The notes under the pieces are model-generated. The model searched no databases and was not told the origin of the DNA. It was given only the letters and a program-made list of their open reading frames with translations. From contig NZ_CP114200.1 in the NCBI RefSeq assembly GCF_029392895.1, positions 8,128,501-8,192,500 of the forward strand: 64,000 nucleotides of DNA. The letters run 5' to 3'. Both the position numbers and the translations under genes were made by a program. This DNA is from Streptomyces sp. 71268 (GTDB lineage Bacteria; Actinomycetota; Actinomycetes; Streptomycetales; Streptomycetaceae). Below, piece by piece: positions 9,387 through 17,694 of this stretch (within the stretch, counting starts at the first letter, position 1; each line of letters opens with the position of its first letter).

Positions 9387-12300
9387 ATGATCCTTTTGCT
9401 GTCGACGTCCGACACCGACCTGCTCAGCGCTCGTGCGGCGCAGGGCCCGGTGCCCTACCGACTCGCCAACCCGGCCCGGCTCAGCCTGGATGACCTGCCC
9501 GCCCTCCTGGAGGGCGTCTCCCTCGTCGTGGTCCGCCTGCTCGGCGGCGTACGGGCCTGGCAGGAAGGGCTCGACCTGTTGCTCGCGGGCGAGCGCCCGG
9601 TCGTCGTCCTCACCGGCGAACAGGCCCCGGACGCGCAGTTGATGGAAGCGTCCACCGTCCCCGTCGGCATCGCCGCCGAGGCGCACGCCTACCTCGCGCA
9701 CGGCGGGCCCGCCAACCTCGACCAGCTCGCCCGGTTCCTCTCCGACACCGTGCTGCTCACCGGCCACGGCTTCGAGCCACCGCACGCCGCGCCGACCTGG
9801 GGCCCGCTGGAGCGCACCGCGCGCGCCGACGCCAGCGGCCCCGTGGTCGCCGTGCTCTACTACCGCGCCCACCACATGAGCGGCAACACCGCCTTCGTGG
9901 ACGCGCTGTGCACCGCCATCGAGAACGCCGGCGGGCGGCCCCTGCCGCTGTTCGTCGCCTCGCTGCGGGCCCCCGAACCGGAACTGATCGAGGCACTCGG
10001 CGCGGCCGACGCGGTGGTGACCACCGTGCTCGCCGCGGGCGGCACCAAGCCCGCCGAGGCGTCGGCCGGCGGCGACGACGAGTCCTGGGACGCCGGGGCG
10101 CTGGCCGCCCTCGACGTGCCCATCCTGCAGGCCCTGTGCCTGACCGGCACCCGCGCCGCCTGGGAGGAGAACGACGAGGGCCTGTCCCCGCTGGACTCCG
10201 CCACCCAGGTCGCGGTTCCCGAGTTCGACGGCCGCCTGATCACCGTGCCGTTCTCCTTCAAGGAGGTGGACGAGGACGGGCTGCCGGTGTACGCCGCCGA
10301 CCCCGAGCGCGCCGCCCGCGTCGCCGGCATCGCCGTACGGCACGCCCGGCTGCGTCACGTACCGGCCGCCGACAAGCGCCTGGCCCTGGTGCTCTCCGCG
10401 TACCCGACCAAGCACTCGCGGATCGGCAACGCCGTGGGGCTCGACACCCCCGCCAGCGCCGTCGCCCTGCTGCGCAGGCTGCGCGCCGAGGGTTACGACC
10501 TCGGCCCCGAGGAGGGCGAGGAGGCGCTGCCCGGGCTCGCGTCCGGCAACGGCGACGAGTTGATCTACGCCCTGATCGAGGCCGGCGGCCACGACCAGGA
10601 GTGGCTCACCGAGGAGCAGTTGGCCCGCAACCCGGTGCGTATCCCCGCCGCCGACTACCGCCGCTGGTACGCCGAGCTGCCCAAGGAACTGCGGGACTCG
10701 GTGGAGGAGCACTGGGGCCCGCCGCCCGGCCGGATGTTCGTGGACACCAGCCGCGACCCGGAGGGCGAGATCGTGCTCGCCGCCCTGCGCCGCGGCAACC
10801 TGCTCGTCCTCATCCAGCCGCCGCGCGGCTTCGGCGAGAACCCCATCGCCATCTACCACGACCCCGACCTGCCGCCCTCGCACCACTACCTGGCTGCCTA
10901 CCGCTGGATCGCCGCCCCCCGGGAGGACGGCGGCTTCGGCGCCGACGCCATGGTCCACCTGGGCAAGCACGGCAACCTGGAGTGGCTGCCGGGCAAGAAC
11001 GCGGGCCTGTCCGCCGCCTGCGCCCCCGACGCCGCGCTCGGCGACCTGCCCCTGGTCTACCCCTTCCTCGTCAACGACCCGGGAGAGGGCACGCAGGCCA
11101 AGCGCCGGGTGCACGCGACGCTCGTGGACCACCTGGTGCCGCCGATGGCCCGCGCCGAGTCCTACGGCGACATCGCCCGCCTCGAGCAACTCCTGGACGA
11201 GTACGCGGCCATCTCCTCGATGGACCCGGCCAAGCTGCCCGCCATCCGCGCCCAGATCTGGACCCTGATCCAGGCCGCCAAGCTCGACCACGACCTCGGC
11301 CTGGCCGACCGGCCCGACGACGACGGGTTCGACGACTTCCTGCTGCACGTCGACGGCTGGCTCTGCGAGGTCAAGGACGTCCAGATCCGCGACGGGCTGC
11401 ACGTGCTCGGCAGCGCCCCGGCCGCCGCCGACCGGGTCAACCTCGTCCTGGCCATCCTGCGCGCCCGCCAGATCTGGGGCGGCACCACGGCCCTGCCGGG
11501 GCTGCGCGAGGCGCTCGGGTACGACGAGTCGGCCAACAGCCGCATCGGCGCCGACGAGGCCGAGGAGCGGGCCAGGGCGCTGGTGCAGGCCATGGACGAC
11601 GCCGACTGGGACATCGCCGCGACCGAGACGGTCTGCGCGACGCTGCCGGCCGACGCGCGCGAGGACGTCGCGGCCATCCTGGAGTTCGCCGCCCGCGAGG
11701 TGGTGCCCCGGCTCGCCCGCACCACCGACGAGATCGACCACGCCGTGCACGCGCTCGGCGGCGGCTTCGTGCCCGCCGGCCCCTCCGGGTCGCCGCTGCG
11801 CGGCCTGGTCAACGTGCTCCCCACCGGCCGCAACTTCTACTCCGTCGACCCCAAGGCGGTGCCGAGCCGCCTCGCCTGGGAGACCGGCCAGGCACTCGCC
11901 GACTCCCTCCTCGACCGCTACCGCACCGACAACGACGGCACCTGGCCGCAGTCCGTCGGCCTCTCGCTGTGGGGCACCAGCGCCATGCGCACCGCGGGCG
12001 ACGACATCGCCGAGGCCCTGGCGCTACTCGGTGTCCGCCCCACCTGGGACGAGGCCTCGCGCCGCGTCACGGGCCTGGAACCCATCCCGCTCGACCAACT
12101 CGGCCGCCCGCGCATCGACGTGACGCTGCGCATCTCCGGCTTCTTCCGCGACGCGTTCCCGCACGTGGTGGGCCTGCTGGACGACGCCGTACGCCTGGTG
12201 GCCGGCCTTGACGAGCCCGCCGCCGACAACCACGTACGCGCCCACGCCCAGGCCGACCTCGCCGCGCACGGCGACGAACGCCGCGCCACCACGCGCATCT

Positions 12301-13034
12301 TCGGCTCCCGGCCCGGCACCTACGGGGCGGGCCTGCTCCAGCTCATCGACAGCCGCGACTGGCGCACCGACGCCGACCTCGCCGAGGTCTACACCGTCTG
12401 GGGCGGCTACGCCTACGGCCGCGGCCTCGACGGCCGCCCCGCGCGCGAGGAGATGGAGAGCGCGTACAAGCGCATCGCGGTCGCGGCGAAGAACACCGAC
12501 ACCCGCGAACACGACATCGCCGACTCCGACGACTACTTCCAGTACCACGGCGGCATGGTGGCCACCGTGCGCGCGCTCAAGGGCACCGCCCCCGCCGCGT
12601 ACATCGGCGACAGCACCCGCCCGGAGACCGTGCGCACCCGCACCCTGCACGAGGAGACCTCCCGCGTCTTCCGCGCCCGCGTCGTCAACCCCCGCTGGAT
12701 CGAGGCGATGCGCCGACACGGCTACAAGGGCGCCTTCGAACTCGCCGCCACCGTCGACTACCTCTTCGGCTACGACGCCACCACCGGCGTGGTCGCCGAC
12801 TGGATGTACGACAAGCTCGCCCAGAGCTACCTGCTCGACCCGGAGAACCGCGCCTTCCTCGAAGAGGCCAACCCCTGGGCCCTGCACGGCATGGCGGAGC
12901 GGCTGCTCGAAGCCGAGAGCCGCGGCCTGTGGGCCGAACCCGACCAGGAGACGCTGGCCGCGGTGCGGGAGCTGTACCTGGAGACCGAGGGCAACCTCGA
13001 AGACGGCGCGGACGGTGGTGACGCCGATGCCTGA
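9387..13034 (+). CDS. cobN: Cobaltochelatase subunit CobN
   Basis: A 1215-residue CobN, the large catalytic subunit of the ATP-dependent aerobic cobaltochelatase, related to BchH/ChlH. Characteristic segments include LSAYPTKHSRIGNAVGLDTP (about residue 335), MVHLGKHGNLEWLPGKN (about 520), SVDPKAVPSRLAWETG and YGAGLLQLIDSRDW. It inserts cobalt into hydrogenobyrinic acid a,c-diamide together with an AAA+/MoxR-type partner, which is not in this window. The ATG follows the riboswitch directly, so expression should fall when B12 is abundant. Its last eight bases overlap the NUDIX gene. Confidence 0.96.
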   Translation: MILLLSTSDTDLLSARAAQGPVPYRLANPARLSLDDLPALLEGVSLVVVRLLGGVRAWQEGLDLLLAGERPVVVLTGEQAPDAQLMEASTVPVGIAAEAHAYLAHGGPANLDQLARFLSDTVLLTGHGFEPPHAAPTWGPLERTARADASGPVVAVLYYRAHHMSGNTAFVDALCTAIENAGGRPLPLFVASLRAPEPELIEALGAADAVVTTVLAAGGTKPAEASAGGDDESWDAGALAALDVPILQALCLTGTRAAWEENDEGLSPLDSATQVAVPEFDGRLITVPFSFKEVDEDGLPVYAADPERAARVAGIAVRHARLRHVPAADKRLALVLSAYPTKHSRIGNAVGLDTPASAVALLRRLRAEGYDLGPEEGEEALPGLASGNGDELIYALIEAGGHDQEWLTEEQLARNPVRIPAADYRRWYAELPKELRDSVEEHWGPPPGRMFVDTSRDPEGEIVLAALRRGNLLVLIQPPRGFGENPIAIYHDPDLPPSHHYLAAYRWIAAPREDGGFGADAMVHLGKHGNLEWLPGKNAGLSAACAPDAALGDLPLVYPFLVNDPGEGTQAKRRVHATLVDHLVPPMARAESYGDIARLEQLLDEYAAISSMDPAKLPAIRAQIWTLIQAAKLDHDLGLADRPDDDGFDDFLLHVDGWLCEVKDVQIRDGLHVLGSAPAAADRVNLVLAILRARQIWGGTTALPGLREALGYDESANSRIGADEAEERARALVQAMDDADWDIAATETVCATLPADAREDVAAILEFAAREVVPRLARTTDEIDHAVHALGGGFVPAGPSGSPLRGLVNVLPTGRNFYSVDPKAVPSRLAWETGQALADSLLDRYRTDNDGTWPQSVGLSLWGTSAMRTAGDDIAEALALLGVRPTWDEASRRVTGLEPIPLDQLGRPRIDVTLRISGFFRDAFPHVVGLLDDAVRLVAGLDEPAADNHVRAHAQADLAAHGDERRATTRIFGSRPGTYGAGLLQLIDSRDWRTDADLAEVYTVWGGYAYGRGLDGRPAREEMESAYKRIAVAAKNTDTREHDIADSDDYFQYHGGMVATVRALKGTAPAAYIGDSTRPETVRTRTLHEETSRVFRARVVNPRWIEAMRRHGYKGAFELAATVDYLFGYDATTGVVADWMYDKLAQSYLLDPENRAFLEEANPWALHGMAERLLEAESRGLWAEPDQETLAAVRELYLETEGNLEDGADGGDADA

Positions 13035-13479
13035 GCAGCCCGAACAGACTGAACGGCCCGCACAGGCCGAGCAACTCGCCGCCCTGGAGTCGGTGGCCTG
13101 GCTGTGCGTGCGCGACGGACGCCTGCTGGCCGTCCGCACCCACGGCAAGGACCGCTTCTACCTGCCCGGCGGCAAGCTCGAACCCGGCGAGAGCGGCCCG
13201 CGGGCGCTGGCCCGTGAACTCGGCGAGGAACTGGGCGTGCGGGCCGACGCGCGGGAGCTGACCGAGGCGTTCGTCATCGAGGACGAGGCACACGGACAGG
13301 GCGGCCGGCCGCTGCGCATGACCTGCTACACCGGCCCGGCCACCGGCGCCCTCCAACCCGACCGCGAGATCGCTGAACTGGACTGGTTCCGGGACCGCCC
13401 CGCCGACACGGAGCGCTGCGCCCCGGCGCTGCGACAGGTCCTGACACGGCTGACCACGGACGGCGTCCTGGCGCGCTGA
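13027..13479 (+). CDS. NUDIX hydrolase
   Basis: A 150-residue NUDIX-fold pyrophosphohydrolase. The Nudix box is seen from GGKLEPGESGPRALARELGEELGV, matching the G-x5-E-x7-REL-x2-E-E-x-G pattern and preceded by the usual F-Y-L-P strand. Substrates of the family are nucleoside diphosphates linked to another group; the specific substrate is unknown. The start overlaps the end of cobN by eight bases, implying translational coupling and riboswitch control together with cobN. That suggests a housekeeping or salvage role linked to corrinoid synthesis, but this is inference. A 16-bp perfect hairpin follows. Confidence 0.9.
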   Translation: MPEQPEQTERPAQAEQLAALESVAWLCVRDGRLLAVRTHGKDRFYLPGGKLEPGESGPRALARELGEELGVRADARELTEAFVIEDEAHGQGGRPLRMTCYTGPATGALQPDREIAELDWFRDRPADTERCAPALRQVLTRLTTDGVLAR

Positions 13480-13512
13480 CGGCGACCGTTCGCGCGGATC
13501 ACACGCCCCCGG

Positions 13513-13544
13513 CAGGCGGGCGGCCCGGCCGGGCCGCCCGCCTG
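13513..13544 (+). terminator. Terminator after cobN-NUDIX
   Basis: Perfect 32-base palindrome with arms CAGGCGGGCGGCCCGG and its complement and no spacer, forming a very stable hairpin 34 bases after the NUDIX stop. Confidence 0.75.
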
Positions 13545-13682
13545 TCCCGTCGCGTCCCGCCACGCGCTCCACGGTCTGCTTGCCGGCGGTCGTCGCACGC
13601 GGTGCGCACGGCGACCGCCGGCGGGACGTGGGGGAGCGCTGGCCAGGTGTGCGGGCGCCGGCCGCACGGGTAGGAGGCGGGG

Positions 13683-14201
13683 ATGCCGAATGCCGAGCCC
13701 GCCTCCCTCAGCCCCCTTCACCGTCTGCTCGCCGAGCGTGCCTGCGAGCGTCTGATCGCCGCGTTCGTCCGCGAACTCGACCTCGGCGATCCGGCCGCCG
13801 TGGCCGACCTCTTCACGGCCGACGGGGTCTGGGAGTGGCCCGACGGCGACCGCAGGATCGAGGGCCGGGACGCGCTGCGGGCCTACTTCGGCGCCCGCCC
13901 CGCCGACCGGCTCTCGCGTCGCGTGAGCACGAACGTCCTGGTCACCCTCGTGTCCCCGACGACGGCGAGCGCGACCAGCTACTTCACGACGTACCGCGTC
14001 GACGGTCACGGCGGCGGCATGGTGCCCGCGCGCGCTCCGGTGCAGGTAGGGCACTACGAGGACAGCTTCCGACAGGTGGGCGGCCGGTGGTTGCTGGCCA
14101 CCCGCACCGTCTTCCTGGCCTTCGCCGGGCCGACCGAGCGCCTGGCACCAGCCGACCACCCGGCACCGCCCGGGCGCGCGGTGCCGCCCGCACGGCCGTA
14201 G
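13683..14201 (+). CDS. SnoaL-like (NTF2-fold) protein
   Basis: A 172-residue protein of the SnoaL/NTF2-like cone fold. The pattern of an N-terminal helix (RLIAAFVRELDLGD), then DLFTADGVWEWPDG and GRDALRAYF, and a C-terminal strand ending in RWLLATRTVFLAF is that of polyketide cyclase-like or hydroxylating-dioxygenase-beta-like SnoaL_4 domains. The C-terminal 25 residues are proline-rich and probably disordered. The start has AGGAGG five bases upstream. Function is unknown; members include cyclases, isomerases and ligand-binding proteins. It precedes the glycosyltransferase locus by about 70 bp but probably has its own transcription. Confidence 0.75.
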   Translation: MPNAEPASLSPLHRLLAERACERLIAAFVRELDLGDPAAVADLFTADGVWEWPDGDRRIEGRDALRAYFGARPADRLSRRVSTNVLVTLVSPTTASATSYFTTYRVDGHGGGMVPARAPVQVGHYEDSFRQVGGRWLLATRTVFLAFAGPTERLAPADHPAPPGRAVPPARP

Positions 14202-14256
14202 CGAGGCGGTGCCCGGCGGTGCCACGGCAATGCGGTGGCGCGCTTGGCCGTCGCGC

Positions 14257-14262
14257 TAGCGT
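14257..14262 (+). promoter_or_regulatory. Candidate -10 element of a leaderless transcript
   Basis: TAGCGT ends eight bases before the ATG of the nine-codon upstream ORF, so transcription would start at or next to that ATG. The -35 region is not convincing (GGTGGC at a 17-base spacing). Confidence 0.4.
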
Positions 14263-14269
14263 CCCCGGC

Positions 14270-14299
14270 ATGTTCTTCTTCCAGCAGCTCTACGGCTGA
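14270..14299 (+). CDS. Nine-codon upstream ORF (candidate leader peptide)
   Basis: ATG plus eight codons and a TGA encode MFFFQQLYG. There is no Shine-Dalgarno sequence; the -10-like TAGCGT suggests leaderless translation. It stands 134 bases before the macrolide-glycosyltransferase start, and the gap holds two hairpins. This arrangement resembles leader peptides that control macrolide-resistance genes by drug-induced ribosome stalling. It lacks the R/K-x-R/K stall motif known for several macrolide leaders, so the drug or signal sensed, and whether it is translated at all, is open. Confidence 0.45.
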   Translation: MFFFQQLYG

Positions 14300-14306
14300 C
14301 ACGACG

Positions 14307-14374
14307 ACGGGCCCAGCGCCCGTTCCCGCCACGCCCAGCGGCGTACGGGGCGCGACCGGTCGAACCGTCGCGCC
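14307..14374 (+). promoter_or_regulatory. Hairpins between leader ORF and glycosyltransferase
   Basis: The first stem pairs ACGGGC (14307-14312) with GCCCGT (14318-14323). The second pairs GGCGCGAC (14349-14356) with GTCGCGCC (14367-14374). GCCCAG segments upstream can also pair with CTGGGC near 14381, so alternative folds are possible. This would suit an attenuator. Confidence 0.45.
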
Positions 14375-14433
14375 ACCCCCTGGGCGTCGGCTCGTCGTAC
14401 CCACCTCCCGTAGCACTGCCAAGGAGCACACCC

Positions 14434-15615
14434 ATGTCACGCCAGCGTGCCCACATCGCCATGGTCGGCATTCCCGCCGTCAGCCACGTCCTGCCCAGCC
14501 TGGAGATCATCCGGGAACTCGTCGCCCGCGGGCACCGGGTCACCTACGCCAACGACCCGGCCGTCGCCGACCTGATCGCCCCCACCGGCGCCGAACTGGT
14601 CGCGTACCGCTCGACGCTGCCGGTGGCCGAGAACGACTGGCCGGCCGACCCCGTCGCCGCCATGGGCCTCTTCCTCGACGACGCCATGCGGACGCTGCCG
14701 CGACTGCGCGCCGTCTACGACGCGGACCCGGCGGACCTCTACCTGTACGACATCGGCGGCTACGCGGCCCGCGCGCTGGCGGAGCGGCAGGGCCGGCCCA
14801 CCGTGCAGCTGTCCCCCAGCCACGTCGCCTGGGACACCTTCGAGGAGGAGGTCGGCGCCCAGCTCAGGGCGCTTCCGGGGGCGGACGCCTACTTCGCGCG
14901 GTTCGCCGCCTGGCTGGCGGAGTGCGGCGCCACCACGACCGACGCCGAGGAGTTCGGCGGGCGCCCGGCCCGCGCGGTGGCCATGATCCCGCGGGCCATG
15001 CAGCCGCACGCCGACACCGTGGACCCGCGGATCGTGAGCTTCGTCGGGCCGTGCCTGGGTGACCGGGCCGACCAGGGCTCCTGGACGCGCCCGGCCGACG
15101 CCGAGCGGGTGCTGCTGATCTCGCTCGGCTCGGCCTACACCCGGCAGCCCGACTTCTACCGCCGGTGCCTGGCGGCCTTCGGCGACCTGCCCGGCTGGCA
15201 CGTCGTGCTTCAGGTCGGGAAGTACACGGACCCCGCCGAGCTGGGGCGGATCCCGGCCAATGTCGAGGTGCACGCGTGGGTGCCGCAGGTGGCCGTGTTG
15301 CGGCAGGCCGACGCGTTCGTGACGCACGCCGGGATGGGCGGTTGTGGGGAGGGGCTCGACAGCGGCGTTCCGATGATCGCCGTCCCGCAGGGGGCCGACC
15401 AGTTCGCCAACGCCGACCGGCTCGTCGAACTGGGCGTGGCCCGGCGCATCGACACCGAGGACGCCACGCCGGAAGCGCTCCGCGCGGCCCTGCTCCAGCT
15501 CACCAGTGACGCCGAGGTCGCCCGCCGCCTCGCCGAGCTGCGGGCCCAGGCCAAGGCGGAGGGCGGCACCGCTCGGGCGGCCGACCTGATCGAGGCGGAG
15601 CTCCCGCCGCGCTGA
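14434..15615 (+). CDS. Macrolide-type UDP-glycosyltransferase (OleD/MgtA-like)
   Basis: A 393-residue GT1-family enzyme closely resembling OleD and Mgt, which transfer glucose from UDP-glucose to the desosamine 2'-hydroxyl of macrolides and so inactivate them. Shared segments include IAMVGIPAVSHVLPSLEIIRE at the N terminus (family: PxHxxPSLEVIRE), LPSHVAWDTFEEEV-like acceptor-side sequence, LISLGSAYTRQPDFYR, and the donor-binding WVPQVAVLRQADAFVTHAGMGG followed by PQGADQFANADRL. The family's catalytic N-terminal histidine appears as SHVLPS. The ATG has AAGGAG seven bases upstream. No macrolide synthesis genes are near, so a resistance or detoxification role is more likely than a biosynthetic one. 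Confidence 0.93.
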   Translation: MSRQRAHIAMVGIPAVSHVLPSLEIIRELVARGHRVTYANDPAVADLIAPTGAELVAYRSTLPVAENDWPADPVAAMGLFLDDAMRTLPRLRAVYDADPADLYLYDIGGYAARALAERQGRPTVQLSPSHVAWDTFEEEVGAQLRALPGADAYFARFAAWLAECGATTTDAEEFGGRPARAVAMIPRAMQPHADTVDPRIVSFVGPCLGDRADQGSWTRPADAERVLLISLGSAYTRQPDFYRRCLAAFGDLPGWHVVLQVGKYTDPAELGRIPANVEVHAWVPQVAVLRQADAFVTHAGMGGCGEGLDSGVPMIAVPQGADQFANADRLVELGVARRIDTEDATPEALRAALLQLTSDAEVARRLAELRAQAKAEGGTARAADLIEAELPPR

Positions 15616-15625
15616 GTCGCACCGC

Positions 15626-15660
15626 CGGCGCGGGCCACCGCACGTGGGCGGCCCGCGCCG
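15626..15660 (+). terminator. Terminator after glycosyltransferase
   Basis: Eleven-bp perfect stem (CGGCGCGGGCC with its complement) around a 13-base loop, 11 bases after the stop. Confidence 0.7.
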
Positions 15661-15686
15661 TGCCCGCCCGAGCCGCACCCGTCCGG

Positions 15687-15719
15687 AGGGCGGCCCAGGC
15701 GGGGTTCCCGGGCCGCCCT
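15687..15719 (-). terminator. Terminator of the minus-strand proline-rich gene
   Basis: Ten-bp perfect stem AGGGCGGCCC/GGGCCGCCCT around a 13-base loop, 26 bases past the end of the minus-strand gene at 15745. Confidence 0.6.
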
Positions 15720-15744
15720 GAGGCGGGCGGCCCCGGGCCGGGCC

Positions 15745-16275
15745 TCAGCCTCGCGGCGTCGCGCCGGCCCAGCGCGTGGGGGGCCAGGCGGGCCGGTTGA
15801 CGAGGTCCGCCCACTCCTGGTCGTACGCGCCCGGCACGGTCCGGCCCGCGCCGAGCCAGCGCTCCGCCAGCTCCGCGTAGATCGGCATGCCCGGCGCGTG
15901 GGGCGGGGCGGCGGCTGCGGGGCGGGCCGCGCCTGGGGGCCTGGCGCGGCCACCGGGGGGCGGGGCGGTGGCCGGGGGCCGGCTGGCCGGGGGTGCGGCC
16001 GGGCCCGGTGGGGCGGCCGGGGAGGCGAGGGGCGGGCCGCCGGGGAAGCCGGGCGGCGCACTGGCGCGTGGGCCGGTTGGCGGGTCGACCCGTACCGGCT
16101 GGGTGATCAGCGCCGGTGGTGGCGCCGGCCGCGCCGCTCGCACGGGCGTGGCCAGTCCTGGCGCGAGCTGCTGGTGAACCGTTTCCGCACCCGTTGTACA
16201 CGCGGGCTTCGCCTCGGTGGGAGGGCGGAGCGGTCGTCGGCGGTGGTATGAAGTGGCACGCCGCATCGTTGTCAC
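15745..16275 (-). CDS. Proline-rich hypothetical protein
   Basis: A 176-residue frame whose middle (about 35-125) is almost only proline and alanine, and whose C terminus is compositionally normal: MPIYAELAERWLGAG and VPGAYDQEWADLVNRPAWP suggest a short folded helix-rich module. A terminator-like hairpin lies just downstream on the same strand, which supports a real gene. The N terminus is uncertain because the first 30 residues are arginine-rich. It is divergent from the SIS gene, about 250 bp away. Function unknown; it may be a cytoplasmic or cell-surface low-complexity protein. It could also be shorter than drawn. Confidence 0.5.
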   Translation of the reverse strand: MTTMRRATSYHRRRPLRPPTEAKPACTTGAETVHQQLAPGLATPVRAARPAPPPALITQPVRVDPPTGPRASAPPGFPGGPPLASPAAPPGPAAPPASRPPATAPPPGGRARPPGAARPAAAAPPHAPGMPIYAELAERWLGAGRTVPGAYDQEWADLVNRPAWPPTRWAGATPRG

Positions 16276-16429
16276 GCCGAACCAACGCCCACGCCCGCTC
16301 GCCGGTCACGTTCCGGGTGGGTGCCTCACCCGCATCGGCGGGTACTCGAACGGGGTAGCGGCGGGTCGTTCGACGCCCCTCGCGCACCCGTCCGCCCGGG
16401 CTTCGCGCGGACGCCGCGACGCGCGCAGG

Positions 16430-16445
16430 AGTGGACTAGACCTCT
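16430..16445. promoter_or_regulatory. DasR-type operator (dre site)
   Basis: AGTGGACTAGACCTCT differs in only three positions from the 16-bp DasR consensus ACTGGTCTAGACCACT as I know it, and keeps the CTAGACC core. DasR is the GntR-type GlcNAc regulator of streptomycetes; glucosamine-6-phosphate releases it. Confidence 0.75.
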
Positions 16446-16465
16446 GGAGCGCTACGGGGTACAAA
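16437..16465 (+). promoter_or_regulatory. Candidate promoter of the SIS-crr-ptsI locus
   Basis: TAGACC (16437-16442) and TACAAA (16460-16465) are separated by 17 bases. The -35 element lies inside the DasR-type site, so a bound repressor would block it. Confidence 0.5.
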
Positions 16466-16522
16466 TAAGACGCGCGGGAGATCACTGTTCGCGCTTCACA
16501 GCGCCCACCGGGAGGCACCTAC

Positions 16523-17593
16523 ATGTCGGCGACGACTGCCGCTCAGCACCACGATCGACCGGGCCAGATCATGGCCGGTGAGATGGCCGAGCAGCCCGAG
16601 GTACTGCGTCGCATCCTGGAGGAGGGCGCCCCTCGCATCCGGGAGGTGGCCGAGGCCATCGCGGCCCGCCAGCCCCGGTTCGTCCTGCTGACCGCTCGCG
16701 GAACCTCGGACAACGCGGCGCTCTACACCAAGTACCTCCTCGAGGTGCGCCTCGGTCTGCCGTGTGGCCTCACGTCGATGTCCACGACCACGGCGTACGG
16801 CGCCAAGCCGGACCTGCGGGACGTGCTGGTGATCACCGTCAGCCAGTCGGGTGGCTCCCCGGACCTGGTGGCCTCCACCCGCGCCGCGCGCGAGGCGGGC
16901 GCGATCACGCTGGCCGTGACGAACAACGCCGACTCGCCGCTGGCCGAGGTCTCCGAGTACCACATCGACGTGCTGGCGGGCGAGGAGAAGGCGCTCCCCG
17001 CGACGAAGACCTACACCGCCGAACTGCTGGCCCTCTACCTCTTCGTGGAGGGGCTCGACGGAGGCGACGGCGCCGCGGCCAAGGTGCTGCCCGACCTCGC
17101 GCGGCAGATCCTGGACCGGCAGGAGGAGGTACGCACCCTGGCGGGGCGCTACCGCTTCGCCGAGCGTATGGTCCTCACCTCCCGTGGCTACGGCTACCCG
17201 ACCGCCAAGGAGGCCGCGCTGAAGCTGATGGAGACCAGCTACATCCCGGCCCTGTCGTACTCCGGCGCCGACCTGCTGCACGGCCCGCTGGCCATGGTGG
17301 ACAACGTGTCGCCGGTCATCGCCATCGTCACCGACGGGCGTGGCGGTGAGGCCCTGCAGCCGGTCCTGGAGCGACTCCGGGGCCGCGGCGCCGACCTGGT
17401 CGTGATCGGTACGCAGGCGGAGGTGGACAAGGCGTCGGCCGGGTTCGCGCTGCCCACCGATGGCGTGGTCGAGGAGGTCCAGCCCATCCTGGAGATCCTG
17501 CCGCTGCAGATGCTGGCGTACGAGGTGACCATCGCCCGGGGCCAGGACCCGGACGCGCCGCGTGCCCTGGCCAAGGTCACCGAGACCCACTGA
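16523..17593 (+). CDS. SIS-domain sugar-phosphate isomerase/deaminase (GlmS-C/NagB-II-like)
   Basis: A 356-residue protein with two SIS domains (about 45-180 and 205-345), equivalent to the isomerase half of GlmS without the glutaminase domain. Motifs are LLTARGTSDNAALYTKYLLE, ITVSQSGGSPDLVAS and LTSRGYGYPTAKEAALKLMET, and the C-terminal LAKVTETH matches the GlmS end. Such proteins act as glucosamine-6-phosphate deaminases or as amino-sugar isomerases. A GGGAGG ribosome-binding site precedes the ATG. The DasR-type site and the adjacent PTS genes point to amino-sugar metabolism. Confidence 0.88.
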   Translation: MSATTAAQHHDRPGQIMAGEMAEQPEVLRRILEEGAPRIREVAEAIAARQPRFVLLTARGTSDNAALYTKYLLEVRLGLPCGLTSMSTTTAYGAKPDLRDVLVITVSQSGGSPDLVASTRAAREAGAITLAVTNNADSPLAEVSEYHIDVLAGEEKALPATKTYTAELLALYLFVEGLDGGDGAAAKVLPDLARQILDRQEEVRTLAGRYRFAERMVLTSRGYGYPTAKEAALKLMETSYIPALSYSGADLLHGPLAMVDNVSPVIAIVTDGRGGEALQPVLERLRGRGADLVVIGTQAEVDKASAGFALPTDGVVEEVQPILEILPLQMLAYEVTIARGQDPDAPRALAKVTETH

Positions 17594-17616
17594 GCCGTGC
17601 CACACCGCGGTGGTGC

Positions 17617-17647
17617 GCCGACGGGGCCTGCGACCGGGCCCGTCGGC
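17617..17647 (+). terminator. Stem-loop between SIS gene and crr
   Basis: GCCGACGGG pairs with CCCGTCGGC, extended outward by GGTGG/CCACC-type pairing. It may partly end transcription before crr or stabilise a processed end. Confidence 0.55.
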
Positions 17648-17694
17648 CACCGCCGCGCCCGCACCACCCCACCCTCGCTGTTGAAAGGCTTCCC

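Noticed and set aside
7040..9415. Single long minus-strand frame through cobG and cobH
   Set aside because: Only the part from 8905 to about 8250 is CobG-like; beyond that it reads the wrong frame. Treated as the first half of a frameshifted cobG.
9207..11750. Minus-strand frame of 847 codons opposite cobN
   Set aside because: No domain or signal; antisense shadow of cobN, which has clear family motifs on the plus strand.
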